Source: Xanthostigma xanthostigma
Lineage: Eukaryota; Arthropoda; Insecta; Raphidioptera; Raphidiidae
Length of the DNA stretch: 64,000 bases
Assembly (NCBI GenBank): GCA_963575645.1
Contig: OY754466.1
Location: 4,008,001 to 4,072,000 of the forward strand
Direction of reading: 5' to 3'
Shown one piece after another: positions 34,480 to 46,361 of this stretch. The notes beneath the pieces were generated by a model. It was given only the letters and a program-made list of their open reading frames with translations, searched no databases and was not told where the DNA came from. How positions within the stretch are numbered: position 1 is the stretch's first letter; the number at the start of each line of letters is the position of its first letter. The translations under genes and the position numbers were made by a program.

Positions 34480-35035
34480 ACATTTATTTTCTGTTATAAG
34501 CAGCGTAGACTCGTTGGCAAAGCCAAGTATGTACACCGTTTCGGTGATTTTTAATGATAGTAAATTGAATTTAACTTGGTATGAAGTTATGAACTTTAAA
34601 ATAGTTATTTCGCAAAGCTACAATTTTAATGTATTGTATGCGAAATCAACTTAAATATAATTTATGCGTACCTACTTTATGAGTAATTATTCAACAGTGG
34701 CAATCGGCATTTAGTCAATAATAATTTTGTGTATAAAGATAATTGAATCATTAATTGTTTATTTCAGATATGTAAAGTCAAATGAAAATGTTAATTTTGA
34801 AAAATTTAATATAGTGTATTAATTATTGTAAATTTGCATCAACGGTAATTAAATGTATACTTATTATGAAATAATGTTTTGACTGTGGTAAAAAATAAAA
34901 TTTAACATAACTGTATGAATTCTTGCTTTTATTTTTACCTTTTCATCCGTTTTTTGAAGAACAGCAAAAAAACATGAAATCTCCTCATGAGAACTCCTCT
35001 GGATAACACATATTAGATTCGATTGGGATAAAAAA
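34480..35035. other. No recognised feature
   Basis: AT-rich sequence with no exon, repeat boundary or RNA gene that I can support. Confidence 0.5.
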
Positions 35036-35039
35036 AAAA

Positions 35040-35286
35040 TTGGTTGTCTGTAAAGTCGGTTTACGGACGATAGTTTTACGTGATAACGTCATAAAGAAAC
35101 ATTGATGAACTCTCTGACGTCACGCGAGAAGAGAGAGAAATGCGTACAAGCCGACGCTTGGGCCGATCGTGCCTCTCTATCGCTTATACCGCGTTCTCGC
35201 TTGCACGCTCAGGCTCAGACGGAACGTGACACTTTTTCGTGCGTGCAGCCGGTGTTTCATCAATTTATAAGACGTTATCACGTCAA
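35040..35286 (+). mobile_element. Dispersed MITE, copy 2
   Basis: Same ends as at 9553. The interior has GACGTCACGCGAGAAGAGAG and AGGCTCAGACGGAACGTGAC. It is followed directly by an RTE-like tail. Confidence 0.68.
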
Positions 35287-35309
35287 TAAACTCAAGTTGG
35301 CGACGATCT

Positions 35310-36760
35310 ATTAACCCCCTTAGGGGATGAATTTTCAAAAAGCCTTTCTTAGGGCTTATCTACGTTATATAAGGAACTCCTGTGCAAAATTTCATGATTC
35401 TAGAACCACCGGTTTACGCTGTGCGTTGTACGGTCAGTCAATGATAGAGTTTTAACTAAGTAAATTAAACCCCCTTAGGGGATGAATTTTCAAAAATTCT
35501 TTCTTAGGGCTTATCTACGTTATATAAGGAACTCCTGTGCAAAATTTCATGATTCTAGACCACTCGGTTTAGGCTGTGCGGTTGTACGATGTCTATGCTA
35601 AGGTTAAATTAAGGGATGAATTTTCAAAAATCATTTCTTAGTACACAACTACGTTATATAAGGAACTCCTGTGCAAAATTTCATGCTTCAAGACCTACCG
35701 GCTTAGGCTGTGCGTTCTTTTCAGCCTTTTGGATTTACGATAAAAATAGAAAAACAGTCAAAAGCATAAAAATGAAAAATTTGCTATCCAGCTCTCAGAA
35801 ATGCAAAGAGGTATTTATTGATAGAACGCAGCATACAACGTATAATGTAAGTTTAGAAGACTACTTATAGGCGTTCGCACTTGTAAACTTTTTTTAACGC
35901 GTTTAGCTAGAAGTGAAACTTCTTGGATTGTAGCATTTGTTGACGAGTTAAATATTTCAGGACTATGAAATGGTTAGGTGGAATTTGTTAGCGTGACTAG
36001 AGAAGCACACAGTACGCACTTCGAATGCTTGTAGAGCGCGCGTACGACGTTTTGACAGCGAGGGTAGAAACAATTCTTCCACTCTTTTCTCTCAACTGCC
36101 GCGCTGGTTGAAGTCGGCGAAGGGGAAGCGATTCATGCCAATTTGCCCTATCGCGCCTAAGATATAGGGGCTGCACCGAAACCTTGCAATTTAAAATTAG
36201 ATATCGTGTCAATTGTGATAATAATGAGAAAGATTCGCGTAGGTATGTGGACAAAAAATATAAGGTAGATGTTATAATTTACTAGCTGCTGCTTACCCCC
36301 GCGGCTTCGCCAGCGATTGAGATGAAACACGACTGCAAACAACAGTAATGGTTGTGCGATGTCCACCAGTAAGTCAGTGTTAAAGTAGATTAGCCCCCTA
36401 AGGGTATGAATTTTCAAAAATCCTTTCTTAGTGCTTACCTACGTTATATAAGGAACTCCTATGCAAAATTTCATGCTTCTAGACCCATCGGTTTACGCTG
36501 TGAGTTGTACAGTCAGCAATGATAGAGTTTTAACTAAGATTAACCGCCCTTAGGAGATACATTTTTAAAAATCTTTTCTTAGTGCTCACGTACGTTATAT
36601 AAGGAACCCCTGTGCAAAATTTCATGCATTTAGACCCACCGGTTTAGGCCGTGTGTTTTCTGTTAGCCTTTAAAGAGACTTTTTTTATTAAGAAATAAGT
36701 TAGAAAAATCTAAAAAAACGTAAATATCAGAAATTTGCTATCCAGCTCCCAGAAACAGTT
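35310..36760 (+). repeat. RTE-like LINE 3' tail units, several copies
   Basis: The unit TTAGGGGATGAATTTTCAAA ... ACGTTATATAAGGAACTCCT ... CATGCTTCTAGACCCACCGG ... TAGGCTGTGCG repeats at about 35320, 35465, 35610, 36390 and 36540. A block at 35875-36170 (TTTAGCTAGAAGTGAAACTT ... CAATTCTTCCACTCTTTTCT) recurs at 38165-38375. Confidence 0.72.
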
Positions 36761-36893
36761 AGAGGTATTTATAGCGAATAGAGAATAGAAGAAGACAAAA
36801 CATAGTTGCATAATAGTTTTTATACCCACACCACAAGACGTCAGACTGTTATCTAATTAATTATATTTTTAAAATTTAAACCCCTTCCACAGT

Positions 36894-37376
36894 CAGGGCC
36901 GGACTAACCCACTTTGGCACTAAACATTTTCTGCTCTTTCTCACAAGAAATAGAGCACACAAAAAATATAAAACAATTAATGAAGCAAATGTAAATACAT
37001 AATGTGAATAAATTAAATTTTTGTTAAAAAATGGTAATAAAGTTCTACATAAAAAATAGTAAAAAATTCACTCTACTACATGATTAAATAGTAAAAGTAA
37101 CTAGTAAATAGTACATGAAAAAGAATTCTAAATTAAGGAAAAAATTAGTTTTTAATCAAAAGAAACATAGGAACACATTTTCTTTAGATTTTAGAATAAC
37201 CATATAAAAAACAAAACATTTTTGTTTATTTGTCTATTATACACAGTTATCTAACAGAAATGTAAACTATCTTGTTTACAAATCTTTTCAAAATAGACAG
37301 TTTGACCGGATTCTTCTAAAAACCGGACCCTAGACATTTGTCTCATTTGTCTACTCTATACAATAATCCGGCCCTG
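36894..37376. mobile_element. hAT-like element, TSD (T/C)CCACAGT
   Basis: CAGGGCCGGACTAACCC and (reverse) CAGGGCCGGATTATTG are the ends. The flanks 36886-36893 TCCACAGT and 37377-37384 CCCACAGT agree at seven of eight bases. AT-rich interior, no coding. Same family as 33130. Confidence 0.82.
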
Positions 37377-37639
37377 CCCACAGTATTGCATATTAGATAA
37401 TAGCTTTAAAATTCGTCTTTGACAAAATATAAACAACCAGATATCAGGAGAACAGTTTATAGATAAATCAATATTATTAATTCTACTGTTTGTATACAAA
37501 ATAATTATAGTACGTATACAAAAACTAGCTGCTGCTACCCCCGCGTTCACGATCCCCGCGGTTACGCCTGCTATTGAGAAGAAACATGCAGATAGCAACA
37601 ACAGTAGTGGCTATACGTTGTTTGCCAGTAAGTCAGTGT

Positions 37640-38390
37640 TAAAGTAGATTAGCCCTCTAAGGGGATGAATTTTCAAAAATCCTTTCTTGGTACTCACTTA
37701 CGCCATATAGGGAACTTCTGTGTAAAATTTCATGCATCTAGACTCAGAGGTTTGTTGTGCGGTTGTATTGTCAGTCAAAGATAGAGTTTAACTAAGTAGA
37801 TTAACCACCCGCTTAGGGGATGAATTATAAAAAATATTTTCTTACTATAACACCCACGTTTTGTAAGGACCTCCTGTGCAAAATTTTATGCTTCAAGACT
37901 TTCTGGTTTAGGCTGTGCGTTGTCAGCCTTTTTTAGAGGGACTTTTTTTATTACGAAAATAAAGTGAAAAAACAGTTTTTTAATGCAATATATTTGACCA
38001 AAGCATAAAAATCAGAAATTTGCTATCCAGCTCCCAGAAGTATTTAAGAGGTATTTATTGCGAATAGAACAGAAACGATTAAAAAATTTATTACATAAGT
38101 CTTTATAGAAGTATTTATAGGCGTAGGCACGGGGGATTCCAGGATTGTCGTGATAATTAAACTCGGCACTTATAAATTTTTTTAATGCGTTTAGCTAGAA
38201 GTGGAACTTCTTGGGTTGTAGCATTTGCTTTAATATTTCAGGACTATGAAATGGTTAGGTGGAATTTGTTAGCGTGACTAGGCGTGTAGAGTGCGTATGA
38301 GATTTTGACAGCGAGAGTAGAAACAATTCTTCCACTCTTTCCTTTCAACTGCCGGTTGAAATAGGAGAAGAATACCGCGCCTAAAGAAGT
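37640..38390 (+). repeat. RTE-like LINE tail plus linked TTTAGCTAGAAGTGGAACTT block
   Basis: Second occurrence of the arrangement seen at 36360-36760 and 35875-36170, preceded at 37525 by CTAGCTGCTGCTACCCCCGC. The shared order shows that the tail and the block belong to one element. Confidence 0.68.
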
Positions 38391-38459
38391 TTTACTTCAA
38401 AAATTATCATACACATTGATGAATTCGTGTTTTTATGTGACGTAACTCTTGGAAACATT

Positions 38460-38864
38460 TTTTGACGTGATAACGTCTTATAAATTGATAAAACACCGGC
38501 TGCACGCACGAAAAAGAGTAACGTTCCGCAAGCGAGAGCGCGATATAAGCGATAGTCTCTCTCTTCTCGCGTGACGTCAGAGAGTAGTGTGCGTTCAACA
38601 TTTTTTTCGGCTGTTCCAGCGAAAGCTACATCTGACAGATGGTCAGATAAATTATACGGTTTGTTAACAAATATATAATATATATACATTCTTTTAAATG
38701 TCTTTTATAATTGCTTAAAAATATGTATTTTGCTTTGGTTGATCAAATTATTATAGTTTGACAGCTACTAAAATTTAGGTTATGTATTATTAAATATGAT
38801 ATTCGAGCGGAATACGTTATCACGTAAAACTATCGTCCGTAAACCGATTTTACAGACAACCAAT
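38460..38864 (-). mobile_element. Dispersed MITE, copy 3 (reverse)
   Basis: Reverse orientation, with an additional ~180-bp AT-rich interior absent from the shorter copies. The terminal TTTTACGTGATAACG-like segments are intact. Confidence 0.68.
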
Positions 38865-38879
38865 TTTTTTTTTGTTATA

Positions 38880-39610
38880 TCAATATATCTCTTGAAATTA
38901 ACCCCCAGAATAAAAATCCAACTTTTTACACTTCACATCTGTATTTGGGACAACTCACCCTATCTCTGTGCCAAATTTCAATTTTTTACGTCAAATAGTT
39001 TGAGAGAAAATCGCCTGGAACAAACGGACGAACACCGAAGTGACTGTACCTATTTAGCACTAAACAGTCCGTTTTTGAGTTTGTGATCAGTAAGAAGAAA
39101 AAGTGTAAATAATGTACAAAGCTAAAACCATGACCCATCAACTGTTCTTATATATGAGTTTAAAATAACCGTAATAAAATTTTAATGACATTTTATGTGT
39201 CTGTTTTTTTTTTAATTATCTACAATTCTTGTTCTTCAGAACGAACCACAAGTTTATACAAAAACGAAACATTCGTCCTTTTCGATTATCTAGCCCTTAG
39301 TGGAAATTTCTTGTCGCTGCCAATGGAATTATGTAATTAGTTACAGTTTTAAAATAGGCGTTTCCAAATAAAACAATACAAAATTCTTTATAGGTATACC
39401 GGATGTTTTCATATAAAACATTTTATAACGAAAATATAGGTTCAATTAGTTATTACTGTGAGTACAACTTTGGAACTACAAATAATAAATTATATTGTTT
39501 TACAGGTTTTCCTTTTAAATTTATTTTTGCAAAAATAATAAAGCTATAAACTTATCTGTTTCTACTTGCGTTCACGAACTGTACTGATTTTTAATTGTTT
39601 TAGATAAAAA
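38880..39610. other. Retroelement fragment and AT-rich sequence
   Basis: 38900-39050 carries a phrase typical of LINE tails (CCCTATCTCTGTGCCAAATT ... GTTTGAGAGAAAATCG ... AACAAACGGACG). The rest shows nothing. Confidence 0.5.
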
Positions 39611-40080
39611 CTAGCGTGACCTGTGCGAATTATTCGCACTAAATAAGTATAATAATTATCACTTTACAAAATTATTTTTTAAATATGATTGCAGGTATTC
39701 AATTCGTTTCTAATTTTGCACACTGCTTATAACGTTCTTCTTTTTGTTGTAAAAGAAATATTTTACTAAAATTGTCATATAGAGGCGCAAGTAGCAAAAG
39801 CGTTGTTCAGCGTTGCCCGTCAGATGGCAGTATTCAGTATTTACAATATGATGGTCAGATGACAGATCGAAGTGTTAACTTTACGCCGTAAGATGGCAGA
39901 CGTTGTTCAGAGTTTAATTAATTTACAAAAACAATAGCAATAATAAATTTTTTAGTTGTCGATGTCAGTAGAGCAAGCAATTATCTGTATATGATATATA
40001 ATTTATGTGGAGAAATTGTGTGGTTTTTTCTAAAAAGGGAGGCAAACATCTTAAACCTTATAGCGTATTAATATATATGA
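39611..40080 (-). mobile_element. Non-autonomous Helitron, copy 2 (internally deleted)
   Basis: The same termini as copy 1 in reverse: CTAG preceded by A at 39610, hairpin GTGCGAATTATTCGCAC, and GA at 40079-40080 followed by T. It is about 100 bp shorter than the other copies because part of the CAGATGGCAG repeat region is missing. Confidence 0.88.
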
Positions 40081-41320
40081 TAGCTAAAAAGTATTCCATA
40101 TGTGTTTTTATCAGAGTTGTTTATAAGTCACATCGGTCGGATGACGGTACCTATTACAGATATAATAAATAAATAAAAAAGGAGCTTTTCAAAGTAAGTC
40201 AACTCAAAAATTGTGTAATGACCAAAAAATTATTTCTTGACTTAATATCTATCGAGAGTGTGTTTCACTGTGAATGCTATAATAAACAAAAAAATTAATA
40301 TATATATCCTTTGTGTTATTAAGTATTTTTTTTTAATTTACATTAATGATTGTTCTTATACAAATACGTGTAATTTATAAATTAATCACAATTCGAAAAA
40401 AAGTATCTATGTATGTATAAAATCGACACAAAGAAACACTCTCTTTAAAACACTCTGTATATAGATAGCTGCCGGGAATGACATAACATTCTAATAAGAA
40501 CCTAAAGTAAATTATTGAAGTTTTACAAATCAAAAATACCTCTTAATACTTCTGGGATCCTGTTCGTTTTTTGTTAAATTGGCAGATTTTTTCTAAACGC
40601 CGCGAAAAATGAAAAGAAAAACACACATCGTCGAATACCCCTTATAAGGTTATGGGGGCTGAATAACAAGTTTTAATTTAAACAAAAGAGACTATCTTTT
40701 CCTGAGTCCTGTTACATCCTACAGGTCCACCGATAGTCGTCTATGCGCATTGCGAATACATGCACGAGGAACTTTTAGTTTTCTTCTGGAATGTCTGGAA
40801 CACTTTTCGGATACTTTTTAAATTCGAGAATCTTTATACAAAATGATATTCTGAAATTAATAAATGCATCCGGTCGCCTGTAACTATTATACAAATATAA
40901 ATTCCACGCGGACGAAGTCGCGGATAACAGCTAGTTTATGTATACAATTATTATTTTTTTCTGTAACATTTGTGTTTATGTTATTGACTGACGAATTTTT
41001 AAAGATTGCGTAATGCCGAATACTTCTTATACTGCAGTTCTAAATCAATTTTACAGTTTTGAAATATTTAGACTTGAAAAGTTGAAACATTAATTCCTCT
41101 TTTATTGCCATGTCAAGTGTAATTCTTCCCGGAAATTTACTAGATTGGCAGGTGTTTGGGACAATTTTGCGAAACAAAACAAAAATATATCCAAACGGAA
41201 ATGTTAAGTTTAAAAGTTCTAACTGTAAATAGTATACATTGGGCAAATATACCAAGCTTTCGGCAAAAGCGTTCTAAATTTAACATTTATGACAAATAAC
41301 TTTAGATCACGGTCGTATAA
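40081..41320. other. AT-rich stretch with a LINE tail end
   Basis: The only recognisable item is a reversed LINE terminus at about 40895-40935 (AATTCCACGCGGACGAAGTC GCGGATAACAGCTAG). No exon supported. Confidence 0.5.
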
Positions 41321-41324
41321 ACCT

Positions 41325-41404
41325 AGACCTAGATACTGTGGCAGAGTGGCCCACTCTGCCACAGTATCTAGGTCTGATTATCCCCACTCTGAGTGGGGGT
41401 TATC
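41325..41404. repeat. Two adjacent hairpins, one perfect with 25-bp arms
   Basis: 41325-41375 has arms AGACCTAGATACTGTGGCAG AGTGG and the exact mirror around one C. 41376-41404 is an imperfect hairpin (GATTATCCCCACTC against GAGTGGGGGTTATC). The layout copies that at 20613-20690, but the sequence differs. Confidence 0.85.
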
Positions 41405-41592
41405 ATGAAAGCGCCGCTGTGATTTGGATTTTTGTAGAAAGATAAAGAGCAGACAATAAAGAACAAATGAACAACTTTTAAATTTGTGTAACTAAGTACA
41501 GACTTGTCTTTAAAACGATCTTAGACAAAATCTGTCAATTATTGCCTGCTCAAAGAAAAAAATCCACGAGGTTCAGAAACTGAAAATAAAAA

Positions 41593-42276
41593 ATTGGTTG
41601 TCTGTAAAGTCGATTTACGGACGATAGTTTTACGTGATAACGTATTCCGTAATACATAACCTAAACCTCACAAAATTTGGTTTCAATCCGCTTATCCTTG
41701 GTGTCGGAATGATAAGAAATGTCAAAAGTGACGTTTGCAACTTACAAAGTATTATGTACTAATAATAATTAGTTATTCCAATACTTAACTTAGAAGGCGT
41801 TGCATTTCACAATATACTAATGTCAAAAAATTGAATTAAACATTAGAAATGCAGCCGTTTTCATGTTAAGACAAGACATACGTTTGCTTCTAATTTCCAT
41901 GTACGGCAAACAAAGACAACCGACCGCGTCGCGCCATGCATTAGACAACATTGCATTTATACAGCTATTTTTCTATATAAATTTGTATAAAATATTTTTC
42001 TATATAAATTTGTATAAAAAAACTGTTTAGGCAAATTCTGTTATACGAAATCTATGTAAAATGTTCTCCTCTTTCGTTTAAGACTGGTTTCAAACCGATC
42101 TGATTTAAATTGAGCGAGAAATTAGCAAAAAGCACGCACAGGGTCAGGCGGAACGTTACGCGTTATGCGTTATGCGTTACGAACGTTACGTTACACTTTT
42201 TCGTACATGCAGCCGGTGTTTTATCAATTTATAATATTGGTGATTCATCAATTTATAAGACGTTATCACGTCAAAA
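41593..42276 (+). mobile_element. Dispersed MITE, copy 4 (long form)
   Basis: The longest copy, with ~400 bp of unrelated AT-rich interior between the conserved ends. The 3' part contains tandem GTTATGCGTTA units and a duplicated TCATCAATTTATAA segment. Confidence 0.66.
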
Positions 42277-42684
42277 AGTTTTGGAGACACTGCATTGTCA
42301 TTAAAGACGATAATTTTTGGTGTGAGTATAAAAACTGTTATGCAACTATGTTTTGTCTTCTTCTATTCTCTATTCGCTATAAATATCTCTTAGTGGTTCT
42401 GGGTGCCGGATAGCAAATTTCTGATATTTACGTTTTTGACATTAAAAATCACTTGTTTCTCTTTATTTCTTAATAAAAGTCCTCTAAGAGGCTAACGAAC
42501 AACGCACAGCCTAAACCGGTGGGTCTAAGTGCATGAAATTTTGCACAGGAGTTCCTTATATAATGTGAGTGTGTACTATGAAAGGATTTTTGAAAATTCA
42601 TCCCCTAAGGGGATTAATCTACTTAGTTAAAATTCTACCATTGACTGACGGTACAACGCACAGTTTAAACCGGTGGCTCTAGAA

Positions 42685-43220
42685 CAGTGATTCCCAAAGT
42701 AGTCTATATCGACCCCCAGGGGTCGACGACAACTTGCAAGGGGTCCATGTCAGCGGGAAAAAAAATTGGGGTCCATGAAATGAAAATGGGGGTCAACGAT
42801 AGTGAATCTCCTAACAAAAAAAGAAACAAACTGGACATCGTTAACCGAAGAGATTTAAGATTAAATCTAACTAAATTGATGCCAAACGTTGAAAATTTAT
42901 TATTAAAGCATCAGGTTCATCCCTTACACTAAAAGCATTTATTTTTTGCTTAGTTATTTTATGTTACAGAAAATAAATTTTAATTTGATTTGTTTAATTT
43001 GAATTTAATTAATAAATGTATAAAACTAAACATTTCACACTACATTTCACTACCGTTATAAATTTAAATCGTTCAAAGTGAGTAGCACTATACCGGTTGT
43101 CAAAAATACATTTGAAATTAATGAATTTGCAAAAAATCAATATCAGATAAGCAGGGGGTCTACCCAAAACCGAAAAACATGGCAAGTGGTCTACGAGACA
43201 AAAAAGTTTGGGAACCTCTG
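42685..43220 (+). mobile_element. hAT-like element, TSD CTCTAGAA
   Basis: The ends CAGTGATTCCCAAAGTAG and (reverse) CAGAGGTTCCCAAACTTT are the classic hAT CAGNGNTTCCCAAA type. CTCTAGAA is exactly duplicated at 42677-42684 and 43221-43228. A transposase tail remains inside. Confidence 0.9.
42813..42932 (+). pseudogene. hAT transposase C-terminal remnant
   Basis: The residues NKKRNKLDIVNRRDLRLNLT then KLMPNVENLLLKHQVHPLH and stop match the usual end of ZBED/FAM200-type hAT transposases (R-N-R-L, D-L-R-L-x-L, P-x-I/V-x-x-L, KHQxxPxH). This is family knowledge from memory. Everything N-terminal is lost. Confidence 0.6.
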
Positions 43221-43879
43221 CTCTAGAAGCATGCAATTTTTCACAGAAGTCCCCTATATCAGAAGTGTCAGACTGATTTTTCTAAAGAACCATTTATAAG
43301 ATAAATCTACAATAATCCACATATTTTCTTTATCCTGAAATTCGCTTCTATGAACAGTTTTCAAATTATGGTAGGTAGTTGAAAATTTGGCCCCCCCTAG
43401 GATAAAATCGTTGCTACGCCTATGGCCGTGTGGACCTAAAGTGTAGACTGTAGACCATGTGTGGACACACTGATGCACCTTTGTTTTTTATTGTGAACAA
43501 CAATATTATCCAAGTATCGGTAAAGTAGAAAATTACAAAATTGGTTACAAATAAATTCAACAGATGGCGACATAACTTGCGTACTTCATTCCACATAGTT
43601 TGAATATTATTCACCTGAGCCTATACGAATGTTGTAAAGATTGAAATTTTGAGTAAAATGAGTACACGCACTTTATATTTTCAATTATGAATTTATTGTT
43701 CGCTTATTAATAATCAAGCGTCTTGACTCCAATAATTGAAAATGTCATTTTTCTCAGTTTTCCCTAATTATCTCAAAACCTGTGAGTTCTAGCAAAATAC
43801 ACTTTATATTCAAAATTAAAGTAGATAAAATTTCCTACAACGGCGGCATAAAAAATTTACTTTGGAAAAAAATCAACAA

Positions 43880-44443
43880 TAAATATAGTTTAAAAAAAAC
43901 TAAAAAACACGCTTTATATCGAACTAAAAAGTAAAAAATATTTTTTTTAAAATAAGCTTAAAACAATAATGAATAAAAAATATTAGTATATTATTATTGT
44001 GAAAAAAGCGTGGGGCGCTTTGTTCCACATTTTCGTATAACGAGCGCCCCACGCTTTTTTCACAATAATACTAGTATTTTTTATTCATTATTGTTTTAAG
44101 CTTATGTTAAAAAAATATTTTTTACTTTTTAGTTCGATATAAAGCTTGTTTTTTAGTTTTTTTAAACTATATTTATTTTCCACTTTTTAGTTCGATTTAT
44201 TGCCAAAAACCGAAAAAAAAAAACAATTTTTTTTTCGGCGTGGATGGGATTAGAACCCACGACCCGTGATTCCGAGAGTTGACGTCAGCGAAGACCCCTG
44301 CCTTAGACCGCACGGCTAGCCAATGTACTTACAGTGCTGGCATATTATACCACTATATAAACCACTTGCTGTAGTCCAAACGAGTTTACAAACATACATA
44401 CATACAAACAAACTTACAAGTGAAACTAATATAAAGCGTGTAA
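43880..44443 (-). mobile_element. Composite tRNA-like/palindrome element, copy B
   Basis: The same architecture as copy A. The palindrome is centred near 44034 (GCGCTTTGTTCCACATTTTC ... GAGCGCCCCACGC), and the tRNA-like head, reverse, at about 44238-44332 has an A-box like GGCTAGCCGTGCGGTCTAAG and a B-box GGGTTCTAATCCC. Confidence 0.82.
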
Positions 44444-44444
44444 A

Positions 44445-45545
44445 AATAAAAACACATAGTTATCAGAAAATTATATATTTTGCCGTCATTATTTTATAAA
44501 TTATTTATCAAATGTAAGGAAACTACATTACTATATAAATAAACTATTTTATATACTCGCAAGTTCGCAAATGAAGAAAATTATTACATATTAATGTAGG
44601 TAGGTATTTTAATGTATTTTCTACGGATTGTATGATAATCAAATATAATTAAAAAATAATCAGATTTCAATAGTTTAAAATATGTAAAATATTATTAAAT
44701 CACGGCAAAATCGAAAGAACAAAGAAATTATGTATGAAAATTTGCGAACTCCACAATTTTAATACGTCTATTTATCTAAACATGGAATTAGAAATAGAAA
44801 CAAAAAAAAATATTATAATATATTAAAAAATATTGCTCCAACGATCAATTACTAAATCTAAGATAATTTAATTTTAATAAAGTGTCATGGCCTGTCAGGA
44901 AAATATTTTTTATCAATGGATCTTTTCTCTGCAAATATATTTAGCCCGAAACAAATCGACATTAAAAAAACTTTTAAATATGTGAATCTGAAAATCTGAA
45001 AACATATTTACATACAAAAAGTATATTAAAATATTGCAAAAAAAAAAAAAAAATGGAAATTCGTTGATACAAAAATGTTTTCCAGTTTTTTTTTTTTATT
45101 ATTTGACATTATTCGCTACCATTAGAACAAAATTTTTGAAACGAGTATCGTAAGGTATCATATTTTATCGGATACCTAATAAATATTTGATAAAAACCAA
45201 TTAAAAAAAAAGATTGAAAAACAAAATTTCATAATCGCCAGTTATTATTTATAATATCGCGCTAAACATTGCGAATTTACGGCGCAGCAAAAGGGTAAGA
45301 TATGGTACATTATAGATATAGACGATCGACAGCTCAAGTTATTAGCATAGATGCAAGGGTATCCTCCGTCAGAAACGATGATGGTTTGAGTTGAAGGAAC
45401 CTTCCGATACGTAAAAAAAAGACGAAATCCCCCAAGTTTAATTTCCGGCAATGTCCCTGGCGCGACGAAGCTATAATATTAACGATCAAACTTTTTCGAA
45501 GATGTCTAAAACTTACGGTAGGCTTTTCAAAAATCGACCCTTCTA
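44445..45545. other. AT-rich stretch, no supported gene
   Basis: 44450-45240 is A/T low complexity. 45245-45550 is more balanced and holds overlapping minus-strand frames of ~70 codons (e.g. CRKLNLGDFVFFLRIG) without splice or homology support; it borders the foldback at 45548 and may belong to it. Confidence 0.4.
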
Positions 45546-45547
45546 AC

Positions 45548-46067
45548 AACATTGCATAGATAACATACAGATTGTATCAAATCAAAACAGTCCATAGAAC
45601 ATTCTGTGTGTAAGACAGAGACGATATTATATAAAGCACTAAAGCAGTAAGTAAGAATGAGATAAATGATCGCTAATAGTTACTGTGGTTATACAATCTG
45701 ATAGTATCGTCTTTGTCTTCTACAGTAAAAATCACAATTTTATCAAATATCAGTATTCACTAGTGAAATTATTGATAAAATGGCTATTTATACTGTTCGG
45801 GAAAAAATCCAAATAATTAAATGGCCTTATGGTGGTAATTCAACCGCCAATATAATAAATTTATTTGTAGTTGTTTTAATTGATAAATTGGTAAAAAGAT
45901 TTACAGTGTACGTAATTATTTATTTACGTAACCACAGTAACTATATTAGCGATCATTTATCTCATTCTTACTTACTGCTTTAGATCTTTATATATCGTCT
46001 CTGTCTTACACACAGAATGTCCTATGGACCGTTTTGATTTGATACAATCTGTATATGCAACATTTTA
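45548..46067. mobile_element. 0.52-kb foldback element with transposase-like N-terminus in the loop
   Basis: Left AACATTGCATAGATAACATA ... TGTGTGTAAGACAGAGACGA mirrors right TCGTCTCTGTCTTACACACA ... ATATGCAACATT, arms of ~210 bp. The loop holds an ATG (45780) reading MAIYTVREKIQIIKWPYGGN, like the DUF4817-type helix-turn-helix of mariner-like or other insect DDE transposases, then decays. Confidence 0.75.
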
Positions 46068-46135
46068 GATACAAGTACTGCACCTATTATATTTTATTAT
46101 AATATATAATGGCTAAGCAACTGGAGACACTGGAT

Positions 46136-46361
46136 TTAGTAGACTTTCAGCTGGTGTTTGTCGTCGAACCCGGCGCTGTGTCCGGCATTGCGAACGATAA
46201 ACGACGCGCCGTCGTAATGCATGCGACGCTCGCCACGACGCACAAACAGATGCGACGTCTGACCCAAACTGCCCGTGCAATGGACGTACGGCGTCGAGAC
46301 GCTGGCCGAACCGTTTGCCGGCGACGTGCGCAGCGAAAACTTGTTGGAGTTGCGTCCAATT
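46136..46361 (-). CDS. Minus-strand gene, terminal exon 8
   Basis: 226 nt ending at TAA (46136-46138). The acceptor is AAAATTCAG and phase 2 is completed as AGA. It encodes 74 aa: IGRNSNKFSLRTSPANGSAS, VSTPYVHCTGSLGQTSHLFV, RRGERRMHYDGASFIVRNAG, HSAGFDDKHQLKVY. It is strikingly CpG-rich (ACGACGGCGCGTCG-type runs) against the AT-rich flanks. Because of the high GC all three frames are open, but only this one is in phase with seven upstream exons. Confidence 0.86.

Larger units (their letters stand above)
42380..43300 (-). repeat. RTE-like LINE tail (reverse), split by a hAT element
   Basis: The reversed unit GCACAGCCTAAACCGGTGGG ... ACAGGAGTTCCTTATATAAT ... TCATCCCCTAAGGGG appears at 42500-42615. 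A second unit starts at 42658 and is cut at CTCTAGAA by the hAT insertion, resuming at 43221 with GCATGCAATTTTTCACAGAA. Confidence 0.75.

Noticed and set aside
45334..45552. Minus-strand frame containing CRKLNLGDFVFF, briefly considered as an ERCC4-type nuclease piece
   Set aside because: No further domain context, no splice sites, and a competing overlapping frame; the similarity is too short.
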